The notes below the pieces were generated by a model. The model worked only from the letters and a program-made list of their open reading frames with translations, searched no databases and was not told the DNA's origin. 64,000 nucleotides of DNA, from contig JAKTNV010000078.1 of NCBI GenBank assembly GCA_022747635.1, positions 1,550,001 to 1,614,000 on the forward strand, given 5' to 3'. The position numbers and the translations under genes are program-made. This DNA is from Hetaerina americana (Eukaryota > Arthropoda > Insecta > Odonata > Calopterygidae). Positions 14,090-25,600 of the stretch are shown here, in pieces. The stretch's first letter is position 1. Each line of letters begins with the position of its first letter.

Positions 14090-14127
14090 ACTCTTGGTAA
14101 TCCATACTACTATGGATTACCAAGAGT
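14090..14127. repeat. Perfect 17-bp inverted repeat, 4-nt loop
   Basis: Positions 14090-14106 are the exact reverse complement of 14111-14127, with loop CTAC. The right arm begins TATGGATTACCAAG. That same 14-mer occurs again at 15667-15680, directly before the other SINE copy, so the hairpin is probably part of the repeat's history rather than a chance palindrome. It could form a cruciform in DNA or a short hairpin in RNA. Confidence 0.85.
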
Positions 14128-14134
14128 ATGGATG

Positions 14135-14224
14135 GATCGAGATACCTCTGAAAAGTATTCAACACCGCCGGGATTCGAACTCGAGCCCTCTGTACGATAG
14201 CCACCGCAACATTCCCGATCCCCA
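14135..14224 (-). mobile_element. tRNA-derived SINE, head fragment
   Basis: Read on the minus strand, this matches the head of the SINE at 15682-15781: ATGTTGCGG..GGCTA.CGTAC (box A region), GTTCGAATCC (box B, at 14171-14181 on the minus strand), then CGGTGTTGAATA and TTTTCAGAGGTATCTCGAT. About 12 bases between the two boxes are missing or replaced compared with the other copy. The 3' domain of the SINE is absent, so this is a truncated copy. Confidence 0.8.
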
Positions 14225-15665
14225 TGTCTCCATGTGCCCCATGATCGATGGGATCGAGAGAGAAAAAACATTTATGATACGAACATATGAGGAGAATGGT
14301 ATGTCTCGAAAGAGAGCACGATGTTGAAAACCATTATGAACCGGAAAGCGAGGACTGCCGCCTAGTAAATGCAGCGCTGATATAAGAGGTAAAATGACCT
14401 ATCTAGGACTACGGGGTGACGTATGCAAAATTTTCAAATACTGGCGCTTAGGATGAGAGAAACGATTGTGAAATACTATAATAAAGGCTCGCCATTGAAA
14501 AAAATTTTATTTGAGCGTAGTGAATCAGAGCCATTCAATCGGAAATGACAAGAGAAAATCTGCCGTAGCGATATGCCGACAGGTTTTGCGATTTAAACCA
14601 ATATATCTTCATATTGCAATTTGTACGCGTAAATTATTTATTGCAAAAACGGCCGATTTTCAAGTAAGAGCGTAGCAGTTATCCTTCCACGTTAAGAAGA
14701 AAATCCTGAAAAAGGCAATTCAGCGTCGCCGCGATTCAGGGAGTTTTTCCCCGAGTGTAGAAATCTCTGACCGTCTCTGTTCTTGGCTCTTTCGTCGCAT
14801 TACGGATGAAACTGGGTCGTTTCACATGCCGCCTTGGGTCTCCCTCCCTCTCTCGCTGTTTTGCTAAATCGTTCCGTGGCGTTCCGCTGTTATGACATCC
14901 ATCCTCGCCTCCGCGAAGGCACATTTTTATCGTCCGCCATCTATCACGCACTCTTTTGTTTTTCCTCGCGTTCACCCGGGCACAAGGACCCTCCGCCGCC
15001 CGTATTACCATTCCACCCCGTCCACTGTTTCTCCCTCCCTGGAACGGGGAATCGACGTGGGAGTGCCCCACTGCACTCTCCGTCGATTGCGCATGCCTTT
15101 TCAAATCCGAAGGCTCTTTCACACCTATCTACTAATAGCCCTGCATATCACATCCTCAATCATAGGTTCGGAAATAAATGGTTTCTGTGACTCACGTTCA
15201 GTCTTCTATCCAGCGAAGATTTTGGTGTAAATGTGTTTTTTTATATTTTTCATGAATGATTTATCAATGCTCGATGGTCTGATGGACCCACAAAAGTTAT
15301 CCTTTTGGAAATCGGAATAAGCGCAAATTTGGAAAAAATAGAAACCAGTGTCACGGCTTCACGAGAGATGAGTGAGGATTAAAGGTTTTTTTTTTCTTTC
15401 CTGGTATCACTTACAGAGAAATGAGTTGAGATGTATGCATGAGCTGTATGTATCCAGAAATATGGTAGCATTGAGTGTAATTCTTGATATAAATTCCTTC
15501 GAGGCTATGGACAGCGGACGTTACTGCCGTTATCAGTTCCTGTTAGGTCTTTGTTTAGAAATTCTATTCCGCCACTAGGCATGCACTTGATAAGGCGTCC
15601 AGTAATAGACAAACGGAAATATTAGCTATCTTTCAACTTCTCTTTTCTTCATTACCTTCTGAGAT
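14225..15665. other. Unique DNA, nothing recognised
   Basis: Mixed composition, with a C/T- and CpG-rich patch at about 14830-15090. The frames there (118, 112 and 128 codons on both strands) overlap one another and show no domain. Confidence 0.5.
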
Positions 15666-15666
15666 A

Positions 15667-15984
15667 TATGGATTACCAAGGGGATCGAGATGTTGCGGGG
15701 GCTAACGTACTTGCTTCCCACCCTGAGGGCGCGGGTTCAAATCCCGGTGGTGTTGAATATTTTTCAGAGGTATCTCGATCCCTACTTGAGGTGCTTTGTG
15801 GAGGGCACTTCGAGTGAGTACGCCGTCCGTCGGATGGGACGTTAAGCTGCGGACCCCTTGGCGCCTTTCGCAAAGAGTAGGCTAATGCTGACGCCGGGTT
15901 TCTCTCCACCCTTCATCCTTTCCTGTCCATCCCCTATGGCGCAAATGACCTCAGCAGTTGGTCACCTCCCCTAAAAATACTACT
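15667..15984 (+). mobile_element. tRNA-derived SINE, near full length
   Basis: The tRNA-like head has a box A region (GGGGGCTAACGTAC, 15697-15710) and box B (GGTTCAAATCC, 15734-15744). The head is flanked by a short inverted repeat, GGATCGAGAT at 15682-15691 and ATCTCGATCC at 15772-15781. The body contains GTCCGTCGGATGGGACGTTA (15825-15844), which I recognise as a conserved 3' domain shared by many arthropod SINEs. The tail ends in ACCTCAGCAGTTGGTCACC and CCTAAAAATACTACTAC. It would be transcribed by RNA polymerase III and mobilised by a partner LINE. No clear target duplication was found. Confidence 0.85.
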
Positions 15985-16237
15985 ACTTCCCATCGATCAT
16001 AAAATTCCATCATAAAACTCAAAATATAATCATACTTCCCTCAAAAGGATATATTTTCTCGTGTAATAATATGACGACCGGCCCGGGGACCATGTTATCA
16101 GGTTTCATTTTGATGGTTTAGGCTTCTTTGGGATAATCTATTTATGCGCCCTTTAGACTTTATGTGGATCTAGCCACCGCAGGTACAAAATAGAAAGGGA
16201 TATCCAGGGATACATATTTCTCTCCGTAGGTGCACAC

Positions 16238-16314
16238 TAGTTGGAAATCTGACCCACGACCTTCGAATTAGTAGGCGAAATCCTCATCCCCAGAATAACC
16301 CAACTGAGTCCTTA
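16238..16314 (-). repeat. Degraded tRNA-like unit (SINE head or tRNA pseudogene)
   Basis: The minus strand reads GGACTCAGTTGGGTTATTC (box-A/D-arm-like), then TTCGCCTACTAATTCGAAGG (anticodon-arm-like) and GGTCGTGGGTCAGATTTCC (T-arm/box-B-like). Order and spacing are those of a tRNA or tRNA-SINE head, but box B has lost GGTTCRA. It differs in sequence from the SINE pair at 14.1/15.7 kb, so it is a different family. Confidence 0.6.
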
Positions 16315-19300
16315 TAATAAAATGGCCATCGTGTGTCGAGAGGATATGGAGAAACTGGTAAACATATATCATAAATATATTTTAGTGTATAGTTTATTCG
16401 TTAATTTGTAAGGGATACATTGGACTTTATTTATGCCTATTTCAATGCTCATTTCACGGTTTGCAGCCGAATTGTTGAATTAAATCATGTAATCAGCACA
16501 GATTTTCAAATGCCCGGCCGAAATTTTCATAAAACAAAAATAAAGAATTTCAGGGGCATTGAGACGAAATTCATTATAAATCTGGTTTCAGGAGAAATCA
16601 TTCAGAGATCAGAGGGTGTGTACTTAAAGAAAGGGTTTGTCATGACGATTTACCACAAGACCATAGGTATTTGGGAAAACGCTGCTCTCCCATTCACCAC
16701 GGTGAAATCAAGAGCCGTCTCCTCATTCGCGTAACGAGGCGCTAAGAGAGCGCGGTCCCCCGCGAGCAAGGGAGTGTAACGGCGAAGGAAGGTTGATCAC
16801 TTTCAAGCTGATTCCTCGTAGTATTTACGCCACGCTGGCTGCAGCGACATTATCTGCGTCCGCGCATATGCTCAGGCTCACAGGATCCGTGACCGAGTGT
16901 CTCAATCACGACCATATTTCTCTGGAAATTAGAATGGCCATGTCCATGAGATTCAGCCCCAAATTAGTGGGGAGATTCGGAGTCTGAAGGATACACTAAT
17001 TTATGAAAATGTGTTCAAATGAAGGGATGTCAGAAAATAGCAAAATTTGATCGCTTGGCTAAGAATTTATGGGAAACATTTGGATCATTGCGAAATGATC
17101 GGATCAAGAAACATTTGAAGTAATCTCATCAAATGTGCATAGACACTAGCATTTTCGCGCGAGTGCTAGAAAATGACAAACCAACTCACTTCTTGTTTGC
17201 GACTATTCTAACCTAGCATCCACGCGTGCATATTTTGCTTCGCGACAAGTGCGGATTTATCTCCAAGGAACCAATTCGTTTTTAATATTGGAACAAAATA
17301 TTCACTTACTTTCTCCGCTAACCGAAAAATATGACTCTTCAGTGGAAATGTGAAAACACAAGCGATGAATGGCGAACTCATATCGAGCTCGTGAAGAGCG
17401 GCATTTGTGAAAATATGTAGGACAATAATAAATATGCTCTCACAAACAGAATAAAACTCTTACCTAGGAAATCTCCTGATGTAATATCTTCAAATGGTGA
17501 GTATTCATAACAATAACCTGATTCAAAAACAGGTACCTGTCAACTCACTATAGAGTTGCTAGCATAACATGCTTACTACATCCAAGAAACTACGACAGAT
17601 ACCGCAACAGTAATTTTTAACGCAGGTTTGCGCTAATGTTCATTAAAATGCAAAATTTTCAAGGTGTAAAAATCATTCTTTTCAGATTCTGACATTGTTG
17701 CATTGCACTTACTACATATTCCCTGAATTTTTGCAGATCTCTCGGACGAAAATTACATAATTTACTTCAGCTATTTGCTCCCATTCGAAAAGAATCTCCA
17801 TCTAGGCATTATCTAAACTAAACCTTGGTGTTACCCACCTCCTTAACGCCGCGGATGAAAATCTCAATGCTATCATAGACTTATTAGGCGCCATTTGGAC
17901 AAACAATGTAGAAGATCAATATAAGTTGACTTACTAGAGATTTGTTCAAGAGATGCCCGAGAAAACAAAGATGTCATTCATTTCGACTTTCGTTGACTCC
18001 TAGCGCTAGATATTCCAAATGCAACTAAACACCTCTGCCATCCTCGCTGCTCGCACAAAATCTCTCATGACAGATTTGCCTGGTTACGGATTGCGGGCTG
18101 TTAAATGTTTACTCTTTCGATGTCCATTCGAGGTATCTTGTTTCAATATGATTTTTTATCTACGAATAAAAATAACACATTTTGTTTCCGAGAATCAAGC
18201 CAGTGATACGAAAATCAGCACACAATGATATGGCGAGCAGGAATCAATGACGGTGAGAGTGGTGCACTCAGGTCACCTATATTCGTAACACAAACTCACT
18301 CTTAACTTATATGCCCATATTTAGAATCAAATGTCACTCAACTAAATACATGAATTCCCAATATAACTGTACTCAATGAAAAATTATCTTCCTGCCAGGT
18401 TTTCGTTGAAAAAATCATAGTTCTGATAGGATTAAAGTTCATTTTTACATTACAGTTTCGGCATTTTTTTATATCTGGTACAAGGAGTTCCAAGTGACTC
18501 TCAAAAATGATATTTGTTCAGAGACAGAGCTTAGACGAAAGTATAAAAAAGGCAATATAAATAGAACTTTACATGGAATAGCTATAAGCTAAACATTTTC
18601 AAGATCAGATCTATAGGGATGTGAATATAAATACCGTCATCGCCCTTCCTTGTGTCATGAGCCAACTTTTCAACAGGTCAAATAGTTTCGCTGTGATGAT
18701 ACAGAATCTCTAACGCCACGATGGATCTCTCCGACGGGCTGAGACGAAGACTTTCCTTCATGGAACGCAGATAAACACTCAATCTCGAGTCACGCCCTTT
18801 TCGAGAAACATCGCCGCTCGGAAAACATCCGCTGACGAGATAAAGAGCTGAATACTTGGCAAAGAAGTGAAAAATAGTCAGAGGGTGATGTAGCCAAATA
18901 ATGCTGCGATGTCTCCTCCAATCTGGGTTGGGTTACCAGCAGATAATACTGCTCCAACCCTCTCTGTCCACGCGCGAAGTCCAGGACGCATCTCCTATCT
19001 CCACCTTCCAGGAAAATAAATCTTCCTCCCTCAACTTTTCCCCGCGCACTCTTCCGACTGACTCCCTTTGCTAATCTCGAAAGTCTTAAAGCTCGTTTCC
19101 ACGGCAACCACCGTATCACACCAGCACGCGATCTCTCCTCCTCCCCGTAGCTTTACTTTTATGGTGATACAGTCGTCGCTTCGGTCGGGGTCCTGGTTGA
19201 TCCGCGGAGCCGCTGCAGCGAGGCTATGTCACCTGGATACCGCAAAACGCGGGGTTTGCACACCGGCGTATCCCGGGAGACGAGATATGGGGCGAAGGGA

Positions 19301-21215
19301 GGTGGAGGCGATGGATGGTAGTGGACTCAGGGGATGACAAAGGTGTGGCGCCAAAGGAGTAGGGCACATCGCGGAGAAACGGACCTAGCGATAATTACGT
19401 ATGTCAAGGTTTACATGGGAAAAAAATGAGGGGAAAGCAATACTGATCGCCCTGAGGTAATACCTGGTAAAAAACCGTCAAGTGATGCGACCTAGTTGTC
19501 GTGACAAGTCTGGATACCACCCCGAAACTTCAGGGGCTTGGAATACACGAAACCTTTGGCGGACGAGAGAGGGAAGAGAGTGGACACTCATCATTGAACT
19601 CATATCGAACGTAAAGGACGCAAAGGAAGCATCAAGGCTTTTGACAGTAACATCGAGCAGAGAAGGGTGCCGGAACGCGAAGTGAGAGAGTGAGCGCCCG
19701 TCCTATTGGTCAGAATGAGAAGGCGGATGCTGTGACCTCGCGATTCGCAGATAATATAACAGCGGGTGGAGGCAGGGAGAGGTGGAACGAGAGAGCGAAG
19801 GAAATCTATCTCTCAAAAGCGTCGAAAGCTGCGAGTCACCGGCGCGCTTATCGGGGATCAATTCGAGAGGGAGCTAATGAGCGGACGGCTCATAGAGCAT
19901 CGAGTTATCCGGAAAATTTTTCTTTGCCATCGACGCCCGCGATGCTTATATTGCGTTGCGAGAGGGAATTTCTCCTCTCCTGAGATGATGACGACGCAGC
20001 ACGCGGGTGAGAATTTCTGCCGGCACGTGCGACTTCAGCCTCCGACGTGACGAGTGGTGTTGGGTGGCCACCATTGAGATGCCCCCCCCCCCAATGAGTG
20101 GGACCATGCGCCACGGTACTCATTATGAGACGAGCGGTAGCTAGGATTTCGTTCGCATCTGACGTCTGGCGCAGTCAGTAGCCGGAAGGGAGAAATTAGG
20201 AGTCACACCAAGTGACTCATGTGCAGCCTTCTCAAAGATTTTACTGTAGCGGTTGTAAGTGGGGTTTTTAACTTCTGATATGGCTTTGACCATATGACTA
20301 GCCAACTCACAATTAGTGACATTACTCGCATTTCGTTACAGCACTATATCTATGACCGAGGCTTAATCGTAATTCATTATTTGCAAGTTAACTGTGATAG
20401 CCTATGACAATCAAACTACTTGGTCAAAAGATACATTAGCTATAACAACAGGATTTCAAATAGGGATGAGACCATTTATAGTGATAATGACAAAATTCAT
20501 TCAGTTGGCCAAATTTATGAAATGAAATATACAAACCCAAATCGTTTGTGGAATATGGCTGGTGAGGGGACACGAGTTGCGTGCGCTTAGGCACGCTGCA
20601 GGGTATTTAAATAACTCGGGAAATTCATATACCTTGGTAAAGAGGGCGGGCCGGAGGGGGTTGAGGGAATGAAGTAGAGCAGGAAAGCAAAGGTTTGATT
20701 CAAAGGAAACATTAAATTCCTAATTTAAAAACAATGTATAAAAAATAAATCATTACGGGTCCAAATAACAATCAAACCACAGGGAGCTACGGAGAGTAGT
20801 CACTGAATTCTAAATGTGTCTCTGAAACCTCAAATCTTATAGCACCGCAAACTCAAATCAACAACTTCTTTTTCAATATTCATGCACGATAAACGGTCTG
20901 ACCTCAAATTAGCCACCGAGTGGGTTGCCAATTGGACTGGCCTCGTAGCTGTGTGGTTAAAATTACTATTTACGATGAAACTACTTGTACATGAATGTTA
21001 TTGGAGGCAAGTTTTCACTAACTAGTGAGATATGCATCATTAATAAAATAGTCTATGGTCCTCGTAAGGACTAAATAACTTCCAGGGAATTCGACGGAAA
21101 GTCCTTATCAATTGCAATAACTCATAGATACGCAGTCTAATTACGCAAAAGTCCAGAACGAACCTACATTTCCTTCCTCGCCCTCCTTTCGATACTTCAT
21201 TTCTAGCAGATTACC
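16315..21215. other. Unique DNA, no gene seen
   Basis: About 4.9 kb without an accepted gene. A moderately purine-rich, CpG-containing stretch lies at about 19260-20010. An 11-C run lies at 20082-20092. At 20891-20965 the words ACGGTCTGACCTCA and CCTCGTAGCTGTGTGGTTAA suggest a degraded tRNA-like unit, but no box B follows. Confidence 0.5.
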
Positions 21216-21216
<1 letters not shown>

Positions 21217-21293
<77 letters not shown>

Positions 21294-21296
21294 ATG
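21217..21296. repeat. (TA)n microsatellite
   Basis: About 38 TA units with a CATA interruption near 21280. Frames of repeated Tyr-Ile here are artefacts of the repeat. Confidence 0.95.
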
Positions 21297-21409
21297 TATT
21301 TCTAGTTAAAATAAATCGCACCGAATCCACGGGGTCCTCGCGACCCAAGCCAAGCCAAGCCATGCTCTTACGACTTGTACCCCAGTAGTCGAATCTTAAG
21401 TTCACTTTT

Positions 21410-21700
21410 TACTCGGGACAAAGGAATGAGAGCATATGAAAACATGAAAAGAGGAGACGAAGAATGAAACAAAGAGGATGATCCTAGAGGTAGTGAGAGC
21501 GAGGGAGAGACGGAGGAAGGCTTTGAGGGAGAACGAGCGGAGGAAAGATGGCAAGGGAAGGACGGAAGGAGAGAGAGAGAGAAAGAGGAAGAGGTTAATG
21601 CACTTGAAGAGATGCGTTGAGGGTGAGAGGGAGGGAGGAACAGTAGGAGGAGTAAAGAAGGGAGGATGGGGGAAGAGGAAGGGGCAGCTGCGTAGATAGC
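21410..21700 (+). other. Purine-rich island
   Basis: Almost continuous purines on the + strand: GGAGAGACGGAGGAAGG, GAGAGAGAGAGAAAGAGG near 21570-21588, and GGGAGGGAGG. The 100-codon antisense frame is Phe/Leu/Ser/Pro-rich and is explained by composition. Confidence 0.6.
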
Positions 21701-22263
21701 ACACGTAGAGTCAGTCAGTCAAAGCGATGATGCACTTGCATGCAGGTAATACATCCTCGAGTCGTCGCCCCCCCATTCTACAGTGCAAACGTCTCTCCCC
21801 TATCGGCAAGAGGACGAACCAACAATTATCAGACGGGAAAAAAATAAAAAAAATGCAATGAAAAAGATACTTCAAACGAGCAGCATGCGATGGCCGAACC
21901 CAAGGAATGCGAATGCGTGTATTTGCATGGCCAGTGTGGCGTGATAACCACGGGAAATCATAGGCAGCCGATCAAACAAAGAAAGGCAAATAATTCCATA
22001 TGCGCAAAGCCCGGGCATTGCCTGTACGTGTGCCAAGGCTGTAAAAGCCCCTTTTAAGAAGGATGAGTGATACACATCTTACACATTATGTGAGCCTCTA
22101 TTAATATTCACGTCAGTTGAGACGTAACCAATAGAAACGGCGATTAAGAGTAATCAATACAGTGCATGTGTTGGGCACGGAATATGGGGAGTCGTGAGGT
22201 TCGACCGTAAAAGCCACTGTTCATCTCAATTAATCTTTTTTTTAACATTTGTTTTATTTCAAC

Positions 22264-22318
22264 TATATATACATACATATATATATATACTTATATATAT
22301 ATATATATACATACATAC

Positions 22319-22350
<32 letters not shown>

Positions 22351-22366
22351 ATACATACATACATAT

Positions 22367-22407
<41 letters not shown>

Positions 22408-22412
22408 CATAC

Positions 22413-22444
<32 letters not shown>

Positions 22445-22472
22445 ATACATACATATACATATATATATATAC
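22264..22472. repeat. Compound (TA)n/(CATA)n microsatellite with higher-order period
   Basis: TA runs alternate with CATACATACAT blocks. The word ATACATACAT begins at 22311, 22351, 22401 and 22441, giving a 40-50-bp higher-order period on top of the dinucleotide repeat. This points to expansion of a composite unit rather than simple slippage. Confidence 0.9.
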
Positions 22473-22583
22473 GATTACTTCTACATCTTCAGAGGAAGAC
22501 GGATTGTTTCCGTCGAAATATCAAGAAAATACGTGTGAGTGTTCTCTTTTTTTGTGTTTCTATATTATGTGTTACTGTGTATT

Positions 22584-22586
<3 letters not shown>

Positions 22587-22636
<50 letters not shown>
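22587..22636. repeat. (TA)n microsatellite
   Basis: About 25 uninterrupted TA units, 115 bp downstream of the compound microsatellite. Confidence 0.95.
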
Positions 22637-22639
<3 letters not shown>

Positions 22640-24885
22640 CATGGACGGTGTATTTTTGGGATTTTATCTATTTTATGATAGAGAGAATTACCAAAACAAT
22701 TTAAATACTGAAAGGGATGGATAGATGGATGACATAATTTTATTTTTATTCACAATCCCCTTCCCAGACAATATTTAAAATAATTACGGAATGGTTACAT
22801 CAATATTAGAAGCTGAGGTAAAATGATATTCATCGATACAATCAATTAGGTATAAGTGTCATACGCAAAATAAATAATAGTTCTGTACTTATGGCTAGGT
22901 AAAATGTCACACCAGCAAGATGCATCCTTATATTCTGATTGTGTCTAGCGAAGGCTTTTGGTTGAGTAAGACATTTTTGAACTTCACGAAACAATGTCTT
23001 CTGAAAATTTACTTTTTTGAAATACTATAGGTTAGCGAACCATATCATCAGGGTAATGCATAGAGGAATGATGCCTTTATCCATTGCATAGCGACTATTC
23101 ATATACTGAATTTATACAACTTCCGAAAATTGCTGAGGTAAATTGAGACATTTATTGCATTGGATCTTTAGTCTATAAATATTTCTCATATATGACCTCA
23201 GATAAATGGCTATAATTTACATCCTATCCTTAATAGTTTTGTACAACTTGGTCGTAATCGCGTCAGTTTACTGTTATTTGTAGGAGGTAGAGAGTTCACA
23301 AATTTCCGAGTTTCTATTAACCCTCCCATGGACTATTGAAGTAAAATTACGTGAGAAGGGTCGCACACCAAAGGGATGTCATATGGTCGAGAATGGGGTG
23401 ACCACATCAAAGAGGCAGGGGATTACCGCTCCCACAAAACGAAGAAAGGGCTATAACTATTCACCGACGGAGGCTCTAATAAGCAAAAATCATTTCGTTT
23501 ACCCCTTGACCCTTGAGGGAAACGTTCATAGCCCCCCCAAACACAACGGCCACTTCACTCGCATTCAACATCTTAGCGTGAACATAATGGGATACACAGG
23601 TCTCTCTCTGACTTTTCAGCAGCTCATACCGTCCATCTTATGCTCCTTCTCAAGGCACTGAAAATAGATCCGGGGAGTCCTGTCTCCCTCCCATCTCACC
23701 CACCGGGAACCACGACGGTTTTCATCTGTCTTCCTCCTCCTCTCACAAAAAAAAGAGACCCCGCGCCTTGTGATGCTAATTCCTCGGACGATCCCGCTTG
23801 AGAGTTCGTCAACGTTGCGGGACACACACGCACACACCCTCCCGATCCTCCCCATTCTAATTCCCTCCGTCCCTTTCTCTCGCCTCGAGCGCCTCATTTG
23901 TTTCGTATTGTGGATGCCGGTTGACACCTGAGGCGGAGGTGGCAACGGTCTTCACGGATGCCGCGATCGAGGCTGAGGACAAAGCGGGAATATTGAATAA
24001 TGGGAGTAAGCGGGCGGGAGGAGGTAGGAATGCGAGTGTATTGGAGGCGGAGAGGGATGTCAGGTGGGAGAGAGGAGGATCTCGGGAGAAATGAGAAAAG
24101 AGTGCGAGCATTGGATGGGGTTGGAGTGTCTAATTGTGCATTAGTGAAATATTCTCGGGTTTTCCACCGGGTTAGGTCCCCAACCTACGCCAACGTTTCG
24201 GTGAAAGACTCGCTCATCGTCTGCAGGGAAATGTCGCTTTGCCACACCCACTCCCTTCTTCCTCCCGAAGAGTACTTATTCAAATTCCAACTTGAGAATG
24301 AGAAGAGCTGCTTCTATAAGGAACCTTGAGAGTTTTTTTAGTCTTTCGCCGAAAAATATTGACTTTATAAACCTTCTGTCCATAGATCAAGTGCTTTCTA
24401 ATTGGTCCACAGAACGTTCATCGCTTTGTCGTAACTTAATTGACTGCCCGTTGTTTCTCTTTTCTCGGACACATTTCAGTATAGGACTCCCAGCTTTACG
24501 ATCACCCATAGTGAATAAACGGCAGTGGAATTCAAAACAAGAAACAAGCACCCAACGTAAAATTGATTACTATACACAATGTATTCTGAGATTTTTATTG
24601 CTCAAACAATTACAAGAAAAACAGTAAGTTCAGTTTTTAAATTACACTTATATCTGTCAAGTTTCTGACGCCAAAACCGATGCATTTTTCGCTATGTAAA
24701 TGTTTTCTAACAATTTCAGTCGAACCAAGCTTCTACCAAGAATAAACCATGCATAGTTTAATGCTAATGTGAGCAACAAGAAAAATGCTAGAATAAAACC
24801 CCAGATGACAAATAAAAAATCTTTGAATTAAGGAGATACGAGAGCTGGAGCTAGAGATACGTAGAGCAGGAGATACGTAGGAAGG
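22637..24885. other. Unique DNA, nothing recognised
   Basis: AT-rich to about 23340, then more balanced and CpG-containing to about 24300, with a purine-rich patch at about 23995-24110 and a CACACACGCACACACAC run at about 23822-23838. Frames on both strands overlap and show no domain. Near 24838-24890 GAGATACGTAG-like words repeat imperfectly. Confidence 0.5.
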
Positions 24886-24889
24886 AAAG

Positions 24890-25600
24890 GCGGCGGGGAA
24901 TTCGTAAAATCAGTTAGATATACTGATGACCAAGATCTAGTTTGTCAGCCAGCCTAGGGGCTGCAAGCATTGCTGAGTAATTGGAAATTCAGTGCGATAG
25001 ATATGGGATGGGAATCAATATTAATAAAACAAAGGCTAAGTGATTTTCTAGAAAGAAAAAGGCTAAGCTTAACATTAAAATAGGAGGGCAAAAACTAGAC
25101 CAGCTGGAACATTATACGTACCTCGGAAGTGTTTTGGACCAACATGGTCAAAGTTATAAGGACATGAGGAGAAGAATTGCACTAAGCAAAGAGGCTTTCA
25201 CAAGGAGGATGGAGTCGATGACAGGGAGGACAGGGAGTAAGGATGTTAAGAAAAGGCTCGTAAAAACTTTGATATGGAGCGTAGTTATATATGCAGGATG
25301 ATAGGCGTATATTGGAGGCTTTGAAAAGTGGATGTGGAGAAGGATGGAAAAGGTGAAATGGACGTAAAGGAAAAAAATGAGGAATTGCTGGGTATGGTGG
25401 GATAGGAGAGGGGATTGTTGGGAGAAATAATAAGGAGACAGGAAAAATGGATGAAAAGCAGATTTCAGCAGTGGGATGCTGAAGACTGTAACAGAGGGGA
25501 GAACGTTAGGCAAACGATGAAGGGGCAGGAATAGGATAGGGATGTTTGACGGAATTAAGGGAAGAAGCCACTAAAGGGAGATGAAGAGGGACTTTGTTGT
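24890..25600 (+). pseudogene. Non-LTR retrotransposon reverse transcriptase, 3' remnant
   Basis: Conceptual translation across frames gives the C-terminal part of a LINE-type reverse transcriptase. In order: YTDDQDLV at 24919-24942 (the active-site YADD block with A to T), a GMGININKTKAK block near 25004-25040, then LDQLEHYTYLGSVLDQHG, RRRIALSKEAFTRRM and VKTLIWSVVIYAG. After that come EKWMWRRMEKVKWT (about 25320-25360), NEELLGMVG and RIGMFDGIKGR (about 25530-25565). The order fits the RT palm/thumb and C-terminal region of RTE- or jockey-like elements. Stops (for example after YTDDQDLVCQPA) and at least three frameshifts show that it is dead. The endonuclease and earlier RT blocks are absent, as in a 5'-truncated insertion. 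The clade is uncertain. Confidence 0.85.

Noticed and set aside
20891..20965. tRNA-like words CCTCGTAGCTGTGTGGTTAA after ACGGTCTGACCTCA
   Set aside because: A box-A-like word without a box B at the right distance. ACGGTCTGACCTCA recurs near 13373, which hints at an old repeat but is too little to call.
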